In this document: positions 26,873 through 35,415 of the stretch, in pieces
How positions within the stretch are numbered: the stretch's first letter is position 1
Layout: each line of letters starts with the position of its first letter
Program-made: the position numbers and the translations under genes
The notes under the pieces: generated by a model
Seen by the model: only the letters and a program-made list of their open reading frames with translations
Told to the model about the DNA's origin: nothing
Databases searched by the model: none
Source: Sphingopyxis flava
GTDB lineage: Bacteria; Pseudomonadota; Alphaproteobacteria; Sphingomonadales; Sphingomonadaceae
Length of the DNA stretch: 54,829 nucleotides
NCBI RefSeq assembly: GCF_900168005.1
Contig: NZ_FUYP01000019.1
Coordinates: forward strand, 1-54,829
Direction of reading: 5' to 3'

Positions 26873-27673
26873 TCAACATGCGGTCCAGCCGCCATCCTGC
26901 GTAATGACCTGTCCGGTCAGGTAGGCAGAGGCAGGCGACGCGAGATAGAGTGCAAGCCCGAGAATCTCGCTGGCGTCGCCGCGGCGCTTCATCGGAATAC
27001 GACGGTTCATTTCGGTATAGAAGCGCTCTTCCTCTTCGGCCGTCCGTTCCTTGCGGCGGCCGTCGCCCAGTCGCGTTCCGCCGTGCCAGCCCGGTGCAAT
27101 CACGTTGGCGCGCACTTTTTCGGCCGCGTATTCGACCGCGATCTGGCGCGTGAAACCGATCACGCCGGCCTTTGCTGAGGCGTAATCCGCGCTCGATGCC
27201 GGGAAGTCGGGGAAATAGCCACCGAGACCGAGGATGGAGGCGACGTTGATGATCGAGCCGCCATTGGCACGCATCTTCGGCAGCATCGCACGCGTCATGA
27301 AGAACGTGCCGGTCAGACTGATGCCGACGCCGCGTTCCCAGTCTGCGGTGGAAAGTTCGTGAGTGAGGGTCGGCGGTGTTGCCACGCCGGCGAAGTTGAC
27401 CAGGATATCAAGGTTCGACGTGCCGAGCTGCTCGACCGAAGCGGCCACTGAATCCTCGTTCCACACGTCAAGCGTGCAAGGCTCTGCCTTGCCGCCTGCG
27501 GCCACGATAGCCTCGGCCGTCTCGTCTGCGCGGCCCGCGTCGACGTCGGCGCAGATCACCTTCGCACCGGCGCCCGCATAACCTTCGGCGATGACGCGAC
27601 CGAGACCACTGCCGCCACCGGTCACGAGTGCGATCTTGTCCTGCAGGCCAAAAAGCGATTCAAGCAATTCCAT
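26873..27673 (-). CDS. Short-chain dehydrogenase/reductase
   Basis: A 266-residue SDR with TGGGSGLG, NFAG in place of NNAG, and DYASAK. A longer loop lies between the serine segment (NVASILG) and the Tyr than in its neighbours. The C-terminus has GQVITQDGGWTAC. The ATG at 27673 follows AAGG. It is the first gene of the minus-strand group SDR, acyl-CoA-dehydrogenase-like, ligase, VOC, KstD-like. It is 73 bases upstream of the frameshifted gene. Probably oxidises or reduces an alcohol/ketone intermediate of the same route; substrate unknown. Confidence 0.92.
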   Translation of the reverse strand: MELLESLFGLQDKIALVTGGGSGLGRVIAEGYAGAGAKVICADVDAGRADETAEAIVAAGGKAEPCTLDVWNEDSVAASVEQLGTSNLDILVNFAGVATPPTLTHELSTADWERGVGISLTGTFFMTRAMLPKMRANGGSIINVASILGLGGYFPDFPASSADYASAKAGVIGFTRQIAVEYAAEKVRANVIAPGWHGGTRLGDGRRKERTAEEEERFYTEMNRRIPMKRRGDASEILGLALYLASPASAYLTGQVITQDGGWTAC

Positions 27674-28085
27674 CGTAAGCCTTTTCGTTGACTTGGCGGC
27701 CGGACATCGGAAGTCGAAAGGGGCCGTCAGCCGGTGCCGGCCGACTTGCGAACGCGGCACCGCCATCCAATAATTCCCGATGTTAGAGATATGCCGCGAC
27801 TGGAAGTCAACGCGCCGGCTCGGACATTACATAGCGGATACATTTCGGCCGCAGGTGCCGTTTTCGGGCCTGGTTGCGTCCGCTTTCTTGCCGCAAGCGG
27901 GCGCCGGTCGAAGCCGCGTCGGCGCAGACCGCAGACACGCGCAATCAAGCCAGTGTCACGCAGCAGAAACGCGAGATGCCGCCGTGCCGATGACTGCCGT
28001 GCTGCGATTGCCGCCGCCACGCGAAGAGCGGCGGACATGCCGTCGGCGGCATGGAAGGGCCGACGGCGTGATCGATGCGGCCTGC
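27674..28085. other. Intergenic region upstream of the SDR-to-KstD-like group
   Basis: About 410 bases between the quinone reductase stop and the SDR start. It contains the hairpin at 28039-28067, and presumably the promoter for the minus-strand group. No coding potential is convincing on either strand. Confidence 0.45.
28039..28067 (-). terminator. Hairpin downstream of quinone reductase gene
   Basis: Perfect 9-bp stem GCCGTCGGC / GCCGACGGC with an 11-base loop, 19 bases beyond the stop of the minus-strand gene. There is no T-tract, so termination is probable rather than certain. Confidence 0.5.
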
Positions 28086-28850
28086 TCAGGCCTGCGGGCG
28101 GATGTGCCGCGCAAAACCGGCAGGCGCGTCGGCCAGGAATTCGTCCTTCAGCTCGAACTTGCGCTCGGTGTAGTCTTCGGCCTGCGGGCGATAGGGAATG
28201 GGCGCGATGGTGAACAGCGTGCGCATGCGTTCGCGGACCTGCTCGGCCGCTTCGTCGAAACGTTCCTGCTCCATCCGGTCGGTCTTGTGAAGGATGTAGG
28301 GCGGGAGGACAGAATAGCCTGGATAGTAGAGCATGCCGTGATTGATCGGGAAAAGCAGATCCTCGATCGGGCCGTTGACGCCGCGGTCGCTGAAGTAGGA
28401 TTCGCCGCCACCGACCATGACCATGACCATCGCCCGCTTGCCGGCCATTCGGCCTGCGCCATACCGCTCGCCGCTGATCTGGTAGCCGACGCCGGCCATC
28501 CACACCCGGTCGATCCAGCCCTTCAGGATCGCCGGGACCGAGAACCACCACAGCGGGAAAGCGAGGATCAGCGCATCGGCCCACAACGCCTTGTCCTGTT
28601 CCGCAATGATGTCCTCGGAGAAGGCGCGATCGGCCATCGCATTCATCGATGCGAAGGGAAGGTGCATGGCCTCGTCCGAACCCATCTGCGGGAAATCGTC
28701 ACGATCGTGCGCGGCCTTCCAGTTCATCGCATAGAGATCGCTGACCTGCACCTCGTGCCCGTCCGCGCGCAACTGCTCGACGGCCACGTCGCGCAGGGCG
28801 TTCGTCAGCGAACGCGGATCGGGATGGGCGGATACGATGAGGACCTTCAT
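28086..28850 (-). CDS. NAD(P)H:quinone oxidoreductase, flavodoxin-2 family
   Basis: A 254-residue flavodoxin-fold reductase. MKVLIVSAHPDPRSLTNALRD is the typical FMN/FAD-phosphate-binding start, and LILAFPLWWFSVPAILKGWIDRV is the family's quinone-pocket signature. MVGGGESYFSDRGVNGP follows. It transfers two electrons from NAD(P)H to quinones or related electrophiles, which suits detoxification of catechol/quinone by-products. The ATG at 28850 is clear. It is transcribed divergently from the ligase at 29246, and two dyads lie in the shared gap, one (28922-28939) close upstream of this gene. Confidence 0.92.
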   Translation of the reverse strand: MKVLIVSAHPDPRSLTNALRDVAVEQLRADGHEVQVSDLYAMNWKAAHDRDDFPQMGSDEAMHLPFASMNAMADRAFSEDIIAEQDKALWADALILAFPLWWFSVPAILKGWIDRVWMAGVGYQISGERYGAGRMAGKRAMVMVMVGGGESYFSDRGVNGPIEDLLFPINHGMLYYPGYSVLPPYILHKTDRMEQERFDEAAEQVRERMRTLFTIAPIPYRPQAEDYTERKFELKDEFLADAPAGFARHIRPQA

Positions 28851-28921
28851 GGGCTGATCTTTCGTGAAACTGGGGTTTGCTGTGCATTCGCTGCGGGATA
28901 GGGCGCGAGATAGAATGCCCG

Positions 28922-28939
28922 CATTGCCAATTGTCAATG
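28922..28939. promoter_or_regulatory. Candidate operator: near-perfect 18-bp palindrome
   Basis: CATTG-c-CAATTG-t-CAATG reads the same on both strands except for one mismatched pair. It lies 71 bases upstream of the quinone reductase start. Symmetric sites of this length built around CAATTG are typical for MarR- or TetR-type repressors; the regulator is unknown. Confidence 0.5.
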
Positions 28940-28988
28940 AGGGTAAGGGCGCTCCGGTCTTGCGGGTTTTCGCCGCATTCTCCGAAAG

Positions 28989-29018
28989 TTTTGTCGCCAA
29001 TTGAATGCTTTGACAAAA
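28989..29018. promoter_or_regulatory. Candidate operator: TTTTGTC-N16-GACAAAA
   Basis: Perfect 7-bp arms separated by 16 bases, in the middle of the divergent gap. It could bind a dimeric regulator or form a weak hairpin. Confidence 0.4.
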
Positions 29019-29245
29019 TGACGCCGTCGTGCCCTGTGGGCCGGGGCACGAGATATCAGTAACGTAATGGCTTGGCCTGGCTCGCATCGACGGGCGGTTT
29101 GCTCCGTTCGCGATCAATCGGGCATGTGATTGTGGCCCGGTCACGAACACTTCGGTGGCTCCAGCTTGGTTTCGTGGCTATTGCCAGGCCGTCAAGTGGG
29201 CGACATAGTCCGCAAATCCTGGATGGAAGCCGGTTCGCCCTGATC

Positions 29246-30745
29246 ATGCTATTGTCCGACTATCTCGACGCAAAGGGCGAGCCCTGCGACGGAGCGCCCA
29301 TGGGGGTGTTGCTTTCGGCACATGCCGAGCGGCTTGGTTCCGCGACCGCGCTCGTACTCGGGGGTCGGACGCTCAGCTTTGCCGAGCTTGACGCCGCGTC
29401 CAACCGGCTGGCGCGCCGGCTGCAGGCGCTGGGCGTGGAGCCGGGCGACCGCGTCGTCATCTGCATGCCCAACCGCGTCGAATTCATCGAGGCGATGTAC
29501 GCGACGTGGAAGCTGGGCGCGGTGCCGTGCCCGATCTCGTACCGCCTCGTCGCGTCGGAATTCGGCACCATCATCGGGCTGGTGGAGCCACGGTGCGTGG
29601 TCGGCGATCACACCACCCCCCCGTCCGATTGCCCGTTCCTCGACGTCGATGAAGCCTGCCCGGACGGGTTTTTGGCCGATCCTCTGCCGCCGGCGGTGGC
29701 ATGTCCGGGCAAGATCATGGCGAGCGGGGGCAGCACCGGCCGGCCGAAGCTGATCATCGATCCCGTGCCTTCGGTTTGGGGTCGCGACAAGGCTTCGCTG
29801 TTCCGCCCCAAGCACATAACCACGCTCAACGCCGGTCCGCTTTATCACACGATGCCGTACAACTACTGCATTCTGCCCTTGGCAGAGGGCAGCAAGACGG
29901 TGTGCATGACCCAGTTCGATCCGATGGGATGGCTCCGTCTGGTCGAGGAGCATCGTCCCCATTCGGTCAGTCTTGTACCCACGATGATGAGCCGGATCGC
30001 CAAGCTTCCCGCCGAAGTGACGGATGCGGCCGATCTCACTTCGATCGAAGTCCTGTTCCACGCCGCGGCACCCTGTCCGCCCGATATCAAGCGGTGGTGG
30101 ATCGACAGGATCGGAGCGGAAAAAGTGATCGAGGTCTATGGCGGGACCGAGCGGATCGGATCGACGCTCATCTACGGCCATGAATGGCTGGCGCGGCCCG
30201 GCTCGGTCGGCAAGGCCGCGCCGGGGGATGAGATCGTCATCCTCGACGATCACGGCAACGAACTGCCGCCGCACGAGGTAGGCGAGATTCATTTCCGCCG
30301 TCGCGCGACCGGGCCGGGCACGAAATACGACTACATCGGTTCGGAAACGCGCATCCGCGGTGATCTGGACAGCTTTGGCGACATCGGTTGGCTGGACGAT
30401 GATGGCTATCTCTACATCGCCGACCGGCGTGTCGACATGGTGGTGGTTGGCGGGATGAATGTCTATCCGGCCGAGATCGAGGCGGCGATCGAACGAAACC
30501 GTGACGTGCTGTGCAGTGCGGTTATCGGCCTGCCCGACGATGATCTGGGCCAGCGCCTCCACGCGATCGTGGAACTGCGAGACGGCGTCGCGGAGCCGGC
30601 TGACGGGCTGGCGTTTCTTGCCGGGGAACTCGGTCAGGTTTCGCCTTACAAGCGCCCACGCACGGTCGAATTCACGCGCAGTCCCGTGCGCGACGATGCC
30701 GGCAAGGTACGGCGGACCCTGCTTCGGGCCGAACGGCTGGGTTGA
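29246..30745 (+). CDS. AMP-dependent acyl-CoA ligase
   Basis: A 499-residue ANL ligase. The phosphate loop is MASGGSTGRPKLI, a variant with Ser-Gly-Gly in place of Thr-Ser-Gly. YGGTERIG is the adenine-binding segment, DIGWLDDDGYLYIADRRVDM the hinge, and DDAGKVRRTLL supplies the C-terminal Lys. It activates an unknown acid. The ATG at 29246 matches the expected N-terminus (MLLSDYL); upstream open sequence looks non-coding and the ribosome-binding site is weak. It is followed 201 bases later by a crotonase on the same strand. Confidence 0.93.
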   Translation: MLLSDYLDAKGEPCDGAPMGVLLSAHAERLGSATALVLGGRTLSFAELDAASNRLARRLQALGVEPGDRVVICMPNRVEFIEAMYATWKLGAVPCPISYRLVASEFGTIIGLVEPRCVVGDHTTPPSDCPFLDVDEACPDGFLADPLPPAVACPGKIMASGGSTGRPKLIIDPVPSVWGRDKASLFRPKHITTLNAGPLYHTMPYNYCILPLAEGSKTVCMTQFDPMGWLRLVEEHRPHSVSLVPTMMSRIAKLPAEVTDAADLTSIEVLFHAAAPCPPDIKRWWIDRIGAEKVIEVYGGTERIGSTLIYGHEWLARPGSVGKAAPGDEIVILDDHGNELPPHEVGEIHFRRRATGPGTKYDYIGSETRIRGDLDSFGDIGWLDDDGYLYIADRRVDMVVVGGMNVYPAEIEAAIERNRDVLCSAVIGLPDDDLGQRLHAIVELRDGVAEPADGLAFLAGELGQVSPYKRPRTVEFTRSPVRDDAGKVRRTLLRAERLG

Positions 30746-30946
30746 AGGCCACCGGCCTTCGCGGCCTTGCCGTGTCGGAACAGGCCGGGCCCGGTGTCGG
30801 AGTGGACCGCGGGCCGGACTGAGCCGATGGCTGCGCTCTGCCATGGCAATATACCACCTATGTAATTTCACCGTTGCCGCGCGGATTGACCGGTTCGCAC
30901 CGCAACAAGGACGGCTAGTTTGCACCCACGATTTTTGGAGGATGAG

Positions 30947-31855
30947 ATGAAGGATTACGTCGGCAAATGGCTCAAGCGGCCCGAGTGCTTGCTGTTCGAG
31001 GTGGACAGCAAGGTCGCGATCATCACCATGAATCGCCCGGACAAGCGCAATGCCCTGTCGCACCAGCTCATGTTCGAGCTGCGCGACGCATTGCTCGAGG
31101 CCGACGACCGGCAGGACGTCAACGCGGTTTTGCTGCAAGGCAACGGCAAGGATTTCTGCGCCGGGTATGACCTGACTTCGTCGTACGAGCAGACGCTGGA
31201 TGACGATGGCGGCGTCAAGAACTTCGACTATCGGCCAAGCCACGGCAGCTACGAGAATGATTGCTGGGCCATGGAGCGTTTTCAGGCGATCCCGGACTTG
31301 ATCTTCTCGATGCACAAGACGGTCGTCGCCAAGATCCACGGCAACTGCCTTGCCGGTGGCACCGATCTGGCGCTGCGCTGTGACCTCATCGTCGCGGCCG
31401 AGGACGCGAAATTCGGCTTCCCGGCAATCCGGGCGAACGGCTCGCCGCCGTCGCACATGTGGACCTACCATGTCGGACCGCAGTGGGCGAAGCGGTTGCT
31501 GCTGACGGGCGATGTCATCCTGGGCCGCGATGCGGCAAAGATCGGCCTCATTCTCGATGCCGTTCCTTCGGACGAGATCGACGATTATGCGCTGGATCTC
31601 GCCAAGCGTGTTGCCCTGGTCGATCCCGAGCTGTCGTCGTCACAGAAGCGGATCGTCAACATCGCGATGGAACAGATGGGCATGCTCACGGTGCAGCGCT
31701 TCGCACGGGAGATGGATGCCCGCGCACATCTTGGCACCGGCCCGGCACGTTCGCGTTTCTGGGTCGATGCGCGCGAAGGCGGCCTGAAGAAGGCTCTGGC
31801 CGAGCGTGACGGACCGTTCGGAGACAGCGTCATCAAATTGCGCACGGATCGTTAG
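30947..31855 (+). CDS. Enoyl-CoA hydratase/isomerase (crotonase) family protein
   Basis: A 302-residue crotonase. The oxyanion region is DFCAGYDL and the second signature HGNCLAGGTDLAL, with Asp where most hydratases have the first catalytic Glu. The C-terminal region extends past the typical 260 residues. GGAGG lies 6 bases before the ATG at 30947; a TTG at 30920 is less likely. It is a paralogue of the crotonase at 373. TATGTAAT about 80 bases upstream is a possible -10 element, so it may have its own promoter despite following the ligase. A hairpin terminator separates it from the TetR gene. Confidence 0.92.
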   Translation: MKDYVGKWLKRPECLLFEVDSKVAIITMNRPDKRNALSHQLMFELRDALLEADDRQDVNAVLLQGNGKDFCAGYDLTSSYEQTLDDDGGVKNFDYRPSHGSYENDCWAMERFQAIPDLIFSMHKTVVAKIHGNCLAGGTDLALRCDLIVAAEDAKFGFPAIRANGSPPSHMWTYHVGPQWAKRLLLTGDVILGRDAAKIGLILDAVPSDEIDDYALDLAKRVALVDPELSSSQKRIVNIAMEQMGMLTVQRFAREMDARAHLGTGPARSRFWVDAREGGLKKALAERDGPFGDSVIKLRTDR

Positions 31856-31942
31856 GAGGGGTTTCTGGTTGCCGCGCCAGGGACGCACCATGCCGCAGGG
31901 CTGACGTGACGGGGCGGCGCCAGGCCACTGATCACCAGGGGA

Positions 31943-31969
31943 GGGGCCGGCATTGCTGGCCCCGTCTTT
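31943..31969. terminator. Terminator between crotonase and tetR-type gene
   Basis: A 9-bp stem GGGGCCGGC / GCTGGCCCC (one G-T pair) with loop att, followed by GTCTTT. It overlaps the last base of the minus-strand TetR stop region and serves convergent genes. Confidence 0.8.
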
Positions 31970-32670
31970 CATGCGCGTTCGACGACCATGCCGCGGATGA
32001 GGGCCTCGATCCACTTGTCCATGATGTCGCTGTTGGTGAAGTCCACGCCGCTCATGTACATTTCGCTGATGCCGCGCAGGGTGCCGATCATGATGAAGCG
32101 GCAATGGCGCGGCGTCAGGTCGGGATTGAGCTCGCCCCGTTCCTTCGCGCGTTCGAACATCGCGTCGATGTTGGCGCGGAACTGCCGCGTCATCTCCTGG
32201 ATGCGCATCTGCATGGGTTCGCTCAGGTGAGCGCGCTCGCGGGTTGACACCGCGACATAGTCGGCATGCTGAATATGATCTTCGCACTGGCACTCGAAGA
32301 AATGGCGGATTTGCTCGCTCAGGGTGTCCCGATGCGAAGCTTCCTCGAGGTAACCGAGTGACCGCTGCATGCCGAGCAGGCAGATCTCGGCAAGCGCGTC
32401 CTCTTTCGATCCGATGTGGAAATAGAGGCTTGCGACCTTGATACCGAGCGCGCTGGCAATGGCCCGCGTGCTTGCCCCCTGATAACCGACGCGTGCGAAG
32501 ATCGCCGCCGCCGCGTCGATGGCCTGCTGGCGCCGTGCGGTGTGCTTGCCGGTCGTCTCGCGCCGCGACAGGTAGCGCGACGAGTCCTCTGCCGGATCTG
32601 GCCCTTCGTGGACATCCCTTGGCGGAGCCGGTTCGCTCCCCGGCTTCTCGAATTTGGTGATAGGTTTCAT
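31969..32670 (-). CDS. TetR-family transcriptional regulator
   Basis: A 233-residue regulator. After a polar N-terminal tail, ARRQQAIDAAAAIFARVGYQG leads into the helix-turn-helix ASTRAIASALGIKVASLYFHI and then GSKEDALAEI. The C-terminal domain is predicted helical and ligand-binding. The start at 32670 is the first plausible ATG (MKPITKFEK); the open frame upstream looks non-coding. It is transcribed divergently from the TIM-barrel isomerase at 32994 and could control that gene or the ligase-crotonase pair it converges on. Confidence 0.92.
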   Translation of the reverse strand: MKPITKFEKPGSEPAPPRDVHEGPDPAEDSSRYLSRRETTGKHTARRQQAIDAAAAIFARVGYQGASTRAIASALGIKVASLYFHIGSKEDALAEICLLGMQRSLGYLEEASHRDTLSEQIRHFFECQCEDHIQHADYVAVSTRERAHLSEPMQMRIQEMTRQFRANIDAMFERAKERGELNPDLTPRHCRFIMIGTLRGISEMYMSGVDFTNSDIMDKWIEALIRGMVVERA

Positions 32671-32993
32671 GCAGTCGTTTCCCGTCCTCCAGCGGTACAG
32701 CATTTTGCCTGCAAGTCTGCATAAAAGTGTCGCACCGCCGACGCCATCGGCCGCCGCGTCGGCGATGCGCCGCTTCGACGTCTTCGACGTTTGCCCCCGA
32801 TGAAGGAACATAGTCGGCGGCAGACCCACGCACGAGCATGGATGTGATCCTTGCGAGAAACAGCGCGCGAGGCTGTGGCAAAGTGCGACGCTGCGAATTA
32901 GGCCTAGCGCATCAAGCGTCATGCCACGCCGGACGGACAGCGATGTCGGCCTGCGCGCGTGGCAGAAGGCGCTCGTTGAAAGAGGATCAGGCC
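32671..32993. other. Divergent gap between tetR-type gene and isomerase
   Basis: About 320 bases, presumably holding the two opposing promoters. I see no strong palindrome and no additional gene. If the isomerase instead starts at an upstream in-frame ATG (32943), the gap is about 50 bases shorter. Confidence 0.4.
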
Positions 32994-33812
32994 TTGCGAC
33001 AGTTGGGACTCGAGTTTCTGGGCGTGTTCGGGCTTTCCCCGGTAGAGCTCGTGCACATTGCCGCCGATCTCGATTGCCAGTTCATCGGGACGGTGCCGGC
33101 CCCGATCGACTACAATCCCGAAAATTATCCCAAGTGGAACCTGATGGAGGATGCCGGTCTTCGACGCGACCTCAAGGCTGCGTTGAAGGATCGCGGGGTG
33201 GAACTGCTGCTGGGGGATGGCAACGCGTTCCTGCCGGGCACCGATGCGCGCGAGACAATCGCTCCCCAGCTCGATCTCTACAAGGAACTCGGCATCCGCA
33301 AGGTCAATTCGATCAGCTTCGAACCCGACCTGCAGCGCACTTACGACCAGTTTGGCATCTTCGTGGAAATGGCGGTCGAACGCGGCCTGGAGCCGTCGAT
33401 CGAGGCCTGCCCGATTTCGGTGGTGGGTGACCTTGCCACCGCGATCGGTGCGGTCCGGCACGCGGGGGCGCCGGCCAAGATACTCCTCGACGTGATGCAT
33501 TTCTTCCGCTCGGGCACGCCGTTACAGGACCTCGCCGATGCCTCCGACATGATCGGCCATATCCAGCTTTGCGATGCGCCAAGGCAGCCGGTCATCGCCG
33601 ACTATCTGGAAGAGGCCATGTTTGAGCGTCGCCTTCCCGGCGATGGCGATGCGCCGGTGGCAGAGATCCTGGCGACGCTGGCGAACGTGCCGACCATCGG
33701 CCTAGAAATCCCGTTGCGCTCTCTGGCCGAGCAGGGATTGGGACCGAGGGGACGCATGGAGCGCTGCGTGGCAAGCGCACGCAAGGTCATTGCCGAAGCC
33801 GACGCTGCGTAA
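32994..33812 (+). CDS. Sugar phosphate isomerase/epimerase (xylose-isomerase-like TIM barrel)
   Basis: A protein of about 272 residues of the AP-endonuclease-2/xylose-isomerase-like fold. LGLEFLGVFGLSPVELVHIAADLDCQFIGTV is the usual first strand and helix. SIEACPIS, ILLDVMHFFRSG and IGHIQLCDAP carry the acidic and His residues that bind metal in this fold, and TIGLEIPL ends the barrel. The TTG at 32994 is preferred because AGAGGA lies 8 bases upstream and the protein then begins like its family; an upstream ATG at 32943 would add a basic non-conserved tail. The substrate in this context is unlikely to be a sugar; isomerisation of a hydroxy-ketone is a guess. Confidence 0.85.
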   Translation: MRQLGLEFLGVFGLSPVELVHIAADLDCQFIGTVPAPIDYNPENYPKWNLMEDAGLRRDLKAALKDRGVELLLGDGNAFLPGTDARETIAPQLDLYKELGIRKVNSISFEPDLQRTYDQFGIFVEMAVERGLEPSIEACPISVVGDLATAIGAVRHAGAPAKILLDVMHFFRSGTPLQDLADASDMIGHIQLCDAPRQPVIADYLEEAMFERRLPGDGDAPVAEILATLANVPTIGLEIPLRSLAEQGLGPRGRMERCVASARKVIAEADAA

Positions 33813-34007
33813 GCCACCGGAAAATCAACCCGAAACCCGCCCCGCTCGCCCGCGGCTTTACGGCGCACGCGCCGTCAGGTGACAGCCCTGCACGGCGGCG
33901 CTGCGGCGCTTTCCATCTCGCACAGGCGAGGCGGCGGCAGGCTCTCCCACCGGCAGTATCGGTTCCGGCTGGTGGAATGATCGGGTAAACGCCGCAACGC
34001 AGCCCGG

Positions 34008-34052
34008 GATCGCGATCGGGCCATCGGTTGCTTCGATGGCCCGATCGCGATC
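34008..34052. terminator. Perfect 19-bp hairpin between convergent genes
   Basis: GATCGCGATCGGGCCATCG at 34008-34026 and its exact reverse complement at 34034-34052, with loop gttgctt. No T-tract is present on either side. It lies 45 bases beyond the stop of the minus-strand SDR and may terminate both convergent genes, or act as a stem that stabilises the mRNA end. Confidence 0.7.
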
Positions 34053-34097
34053 GATCATGGTCAGGTGCCGCTTCGTCATCGACGCGGCACGGGCGGA

Positions 34098-34976
34098 TCA
34101 GCGCAGGAACATCCGCTCGAACGCTTCGCCCAGGGGGGCCGGGCAGTAGCCCGCGCCCGGCCAGTTGAGAAAGCCGCCTGCGGCGGAGGTTCCGCCGTCG
34201 ACATGGATGTGGACGCCCGTGATCGAGCGCGAGAGATCCGAGGCAAGAAACACAACGGTATCGGCCAGGTCCGCCGGCGTTGCGGGTTGTCCGCGCGGGA
34301 TCTGCACTGCCATCGCTTTGGCAAGAGCCTCCGGCGGGGCCTTGGCGAAAGTCTCGATCAGTTCCGGGCGCAGCGCCGTGGCATTGCCGTTGCTGGGCGT
34401 ATTGTCGGGCGTGATCTCGTTGATCCGGATGTTGCGCGTCGCCAGTTCGACCGCGAGCGCCCGCCCGAGATTGGCGTTTGCCGACTTGGCGGCAGCATAG
34501 ACCGAGAACCCGGCAGCGCCGCGATAGGCTTCGATCGTGGTGAAGTTGATGATGCTGCCGCCGCGGTCATGCCGTTCGATGAGCTTGACCGCCGTGCGGA
34601 TCGACTGGATGACATAGCCGAAGTTGCGCCGGATGTCGGCCTCGTCCTCTTCCTCGGTGCTGGTCAGGAAGTCGCGCTGCTTGACCCCTCCGGCAACGTT
34701 GACGACGATGTCGAGCCTGTCGAATTCCCGTGCCGCCAGGTCGTAGAAGTCGGCGACGTCCTGCTTCGAGACGACATCGCCCTTGAACGTGACGCAGCGG
34801 CGACCCATCGCCTCGACAGCGGCGCGCGTCTGTTCCAGCGCGTCGCCATCCGTGTCCAGCACGATGACGTCGACACCGTTCTCGGCAAGCCCGATGGTGC
34901 AGGCGGCGCCGATCCCGCCACCTCCCCCAAGCAATGCCGCGACCTTGCCCTTAAGGTTTGCTTTCTTGTCCAGCAT
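34098..34976 (-). CDS. Short-chain dehydrogenase/reductase, divergent active site
   Basis: A 292-residue SDR. The cofactor loop reads LGGGGGIG instead of TGxxxGIG. The position of the catalytic Ser, 13 residues before Tyr, is Thr (NFTTIEAYRG), while VYAAAK keeps Tyr and Lys. The TTIEA segment recurs in a known subgroup, so the enzyme is probably active. C-terminal HVDGGTSAAGG is followed by an unusual tail ending FERMFLR. GGGAGAG precedes the ATG. It is transcribed divergently from the epoxide-hydrolase-like gene at 35416. Confidence 0.9.
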   Translation of the reverse strand: MLDKKANLKGKVAALLGGGGGIGAACTIGLAENGVDVIVLDTDGDALEQTRAAVEAMGRRCVTFKGDVVSKQDVADFYDLAAREFDRLDIVVNVAGGVKQRDFLTSTEEEDEADIRRNFGYVIQSIRTAVKLIERHDRGGSIINFTTIEAYRGAAGFSVYAAAKSANANLGRALAVELATRNIRINEITPDNTPSNGNATALRPELIETFAKAPPEALAKAMAVQIPRGQPATPADLADTVVFLASDLSRSITGVHIHVDGGTSAAGGFLNWPGAGYCPAPLGEAFERMFLR

Positions 34977-35415
34977 CGATTCTCTCCCGGCTGTGATTGC
35001 GTGTGGTTGCGCAGAGCGTAGTCAGTGCGGCGGCCGGTCGCGCTCGCAAATTGGGCGGGGGTGCTTCTTATCAGCTATGTAATCGACTGCCCGGGCACGC
35101 GACGGGCGATGCGATGGGGTTTGACTTCCGTGTCCCATTCTTAACATGTGGCGCTGTTCGGTGGAGAGGCAAGCCGCTGCGGCTGGCCGCTACGCCGGCG
35201 CACTTCCGGTGGACGGCGCGAAGCGTACGACATGGCTTGCGGTCGGGCCTGCGGTCGGGCCTGCGGACGGGCCGGCAGACCGTCGCAGGGCGCGTCATGC
35301 TCCCGGTCGGGCATCGTCCGGTGTGCGATGATCTGCGCTCGCCGCGCCGATGGATTTGCGAGCCGGGCGTCATCGACGCTACCTGACGGCAGGAACATGA
35401 GAGAGGTCCCAGCGC
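34977..35415. other. Divergent promoter region with a 12-bp tandem repeat
   Basis: The 439 bases between the divergent SDR and hydrolase genes have no supported gene. They contain ctatgtaat near 35075, a possible -10 element also seen upstream of the crotonase at 30947, and three tandem 12-bp units at 35238-35273. Confidence 0.5.
35238..35273. repeat. Three tandem 12-bp repeats
   Basis: tgcggtcgggcc occurs twice in a row and is followed by tgcggacgggcc, with one substitution. The array is non-coding and lies about 140 bases upstream of the hydrolase start. Confidence 0.85.

Larger units (their letters stand above)
28851..29245. other. Divergent promoter region with two dyads
   Basis: The 395 bases between the divergent quinone reductase and ligase genes hold no gene. 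They include a near-perfect 18-bp palindrome (28922-28939) and a 7-bp inverted repeat with a 16-base spacer (28989-29018). The area around these is AT-rich compared with the genes. Confidence 0.6.

Noticed and set aside
29249..31471. Very long open frame on the minus strand opposite the ligase and crotonase
   Set aside because: It is antisense to two clear genes and has no recognisable domain. Long antisense frames are common in GC-rich DNA.
30859..35083. Shared ctatgtaat upstream of the crotonase (about 30859) and near 35075 as a common operator
   Set aside because: Two copies of a nine-base AT-rich word are too few; it more likely reflects a -10 promoter element.
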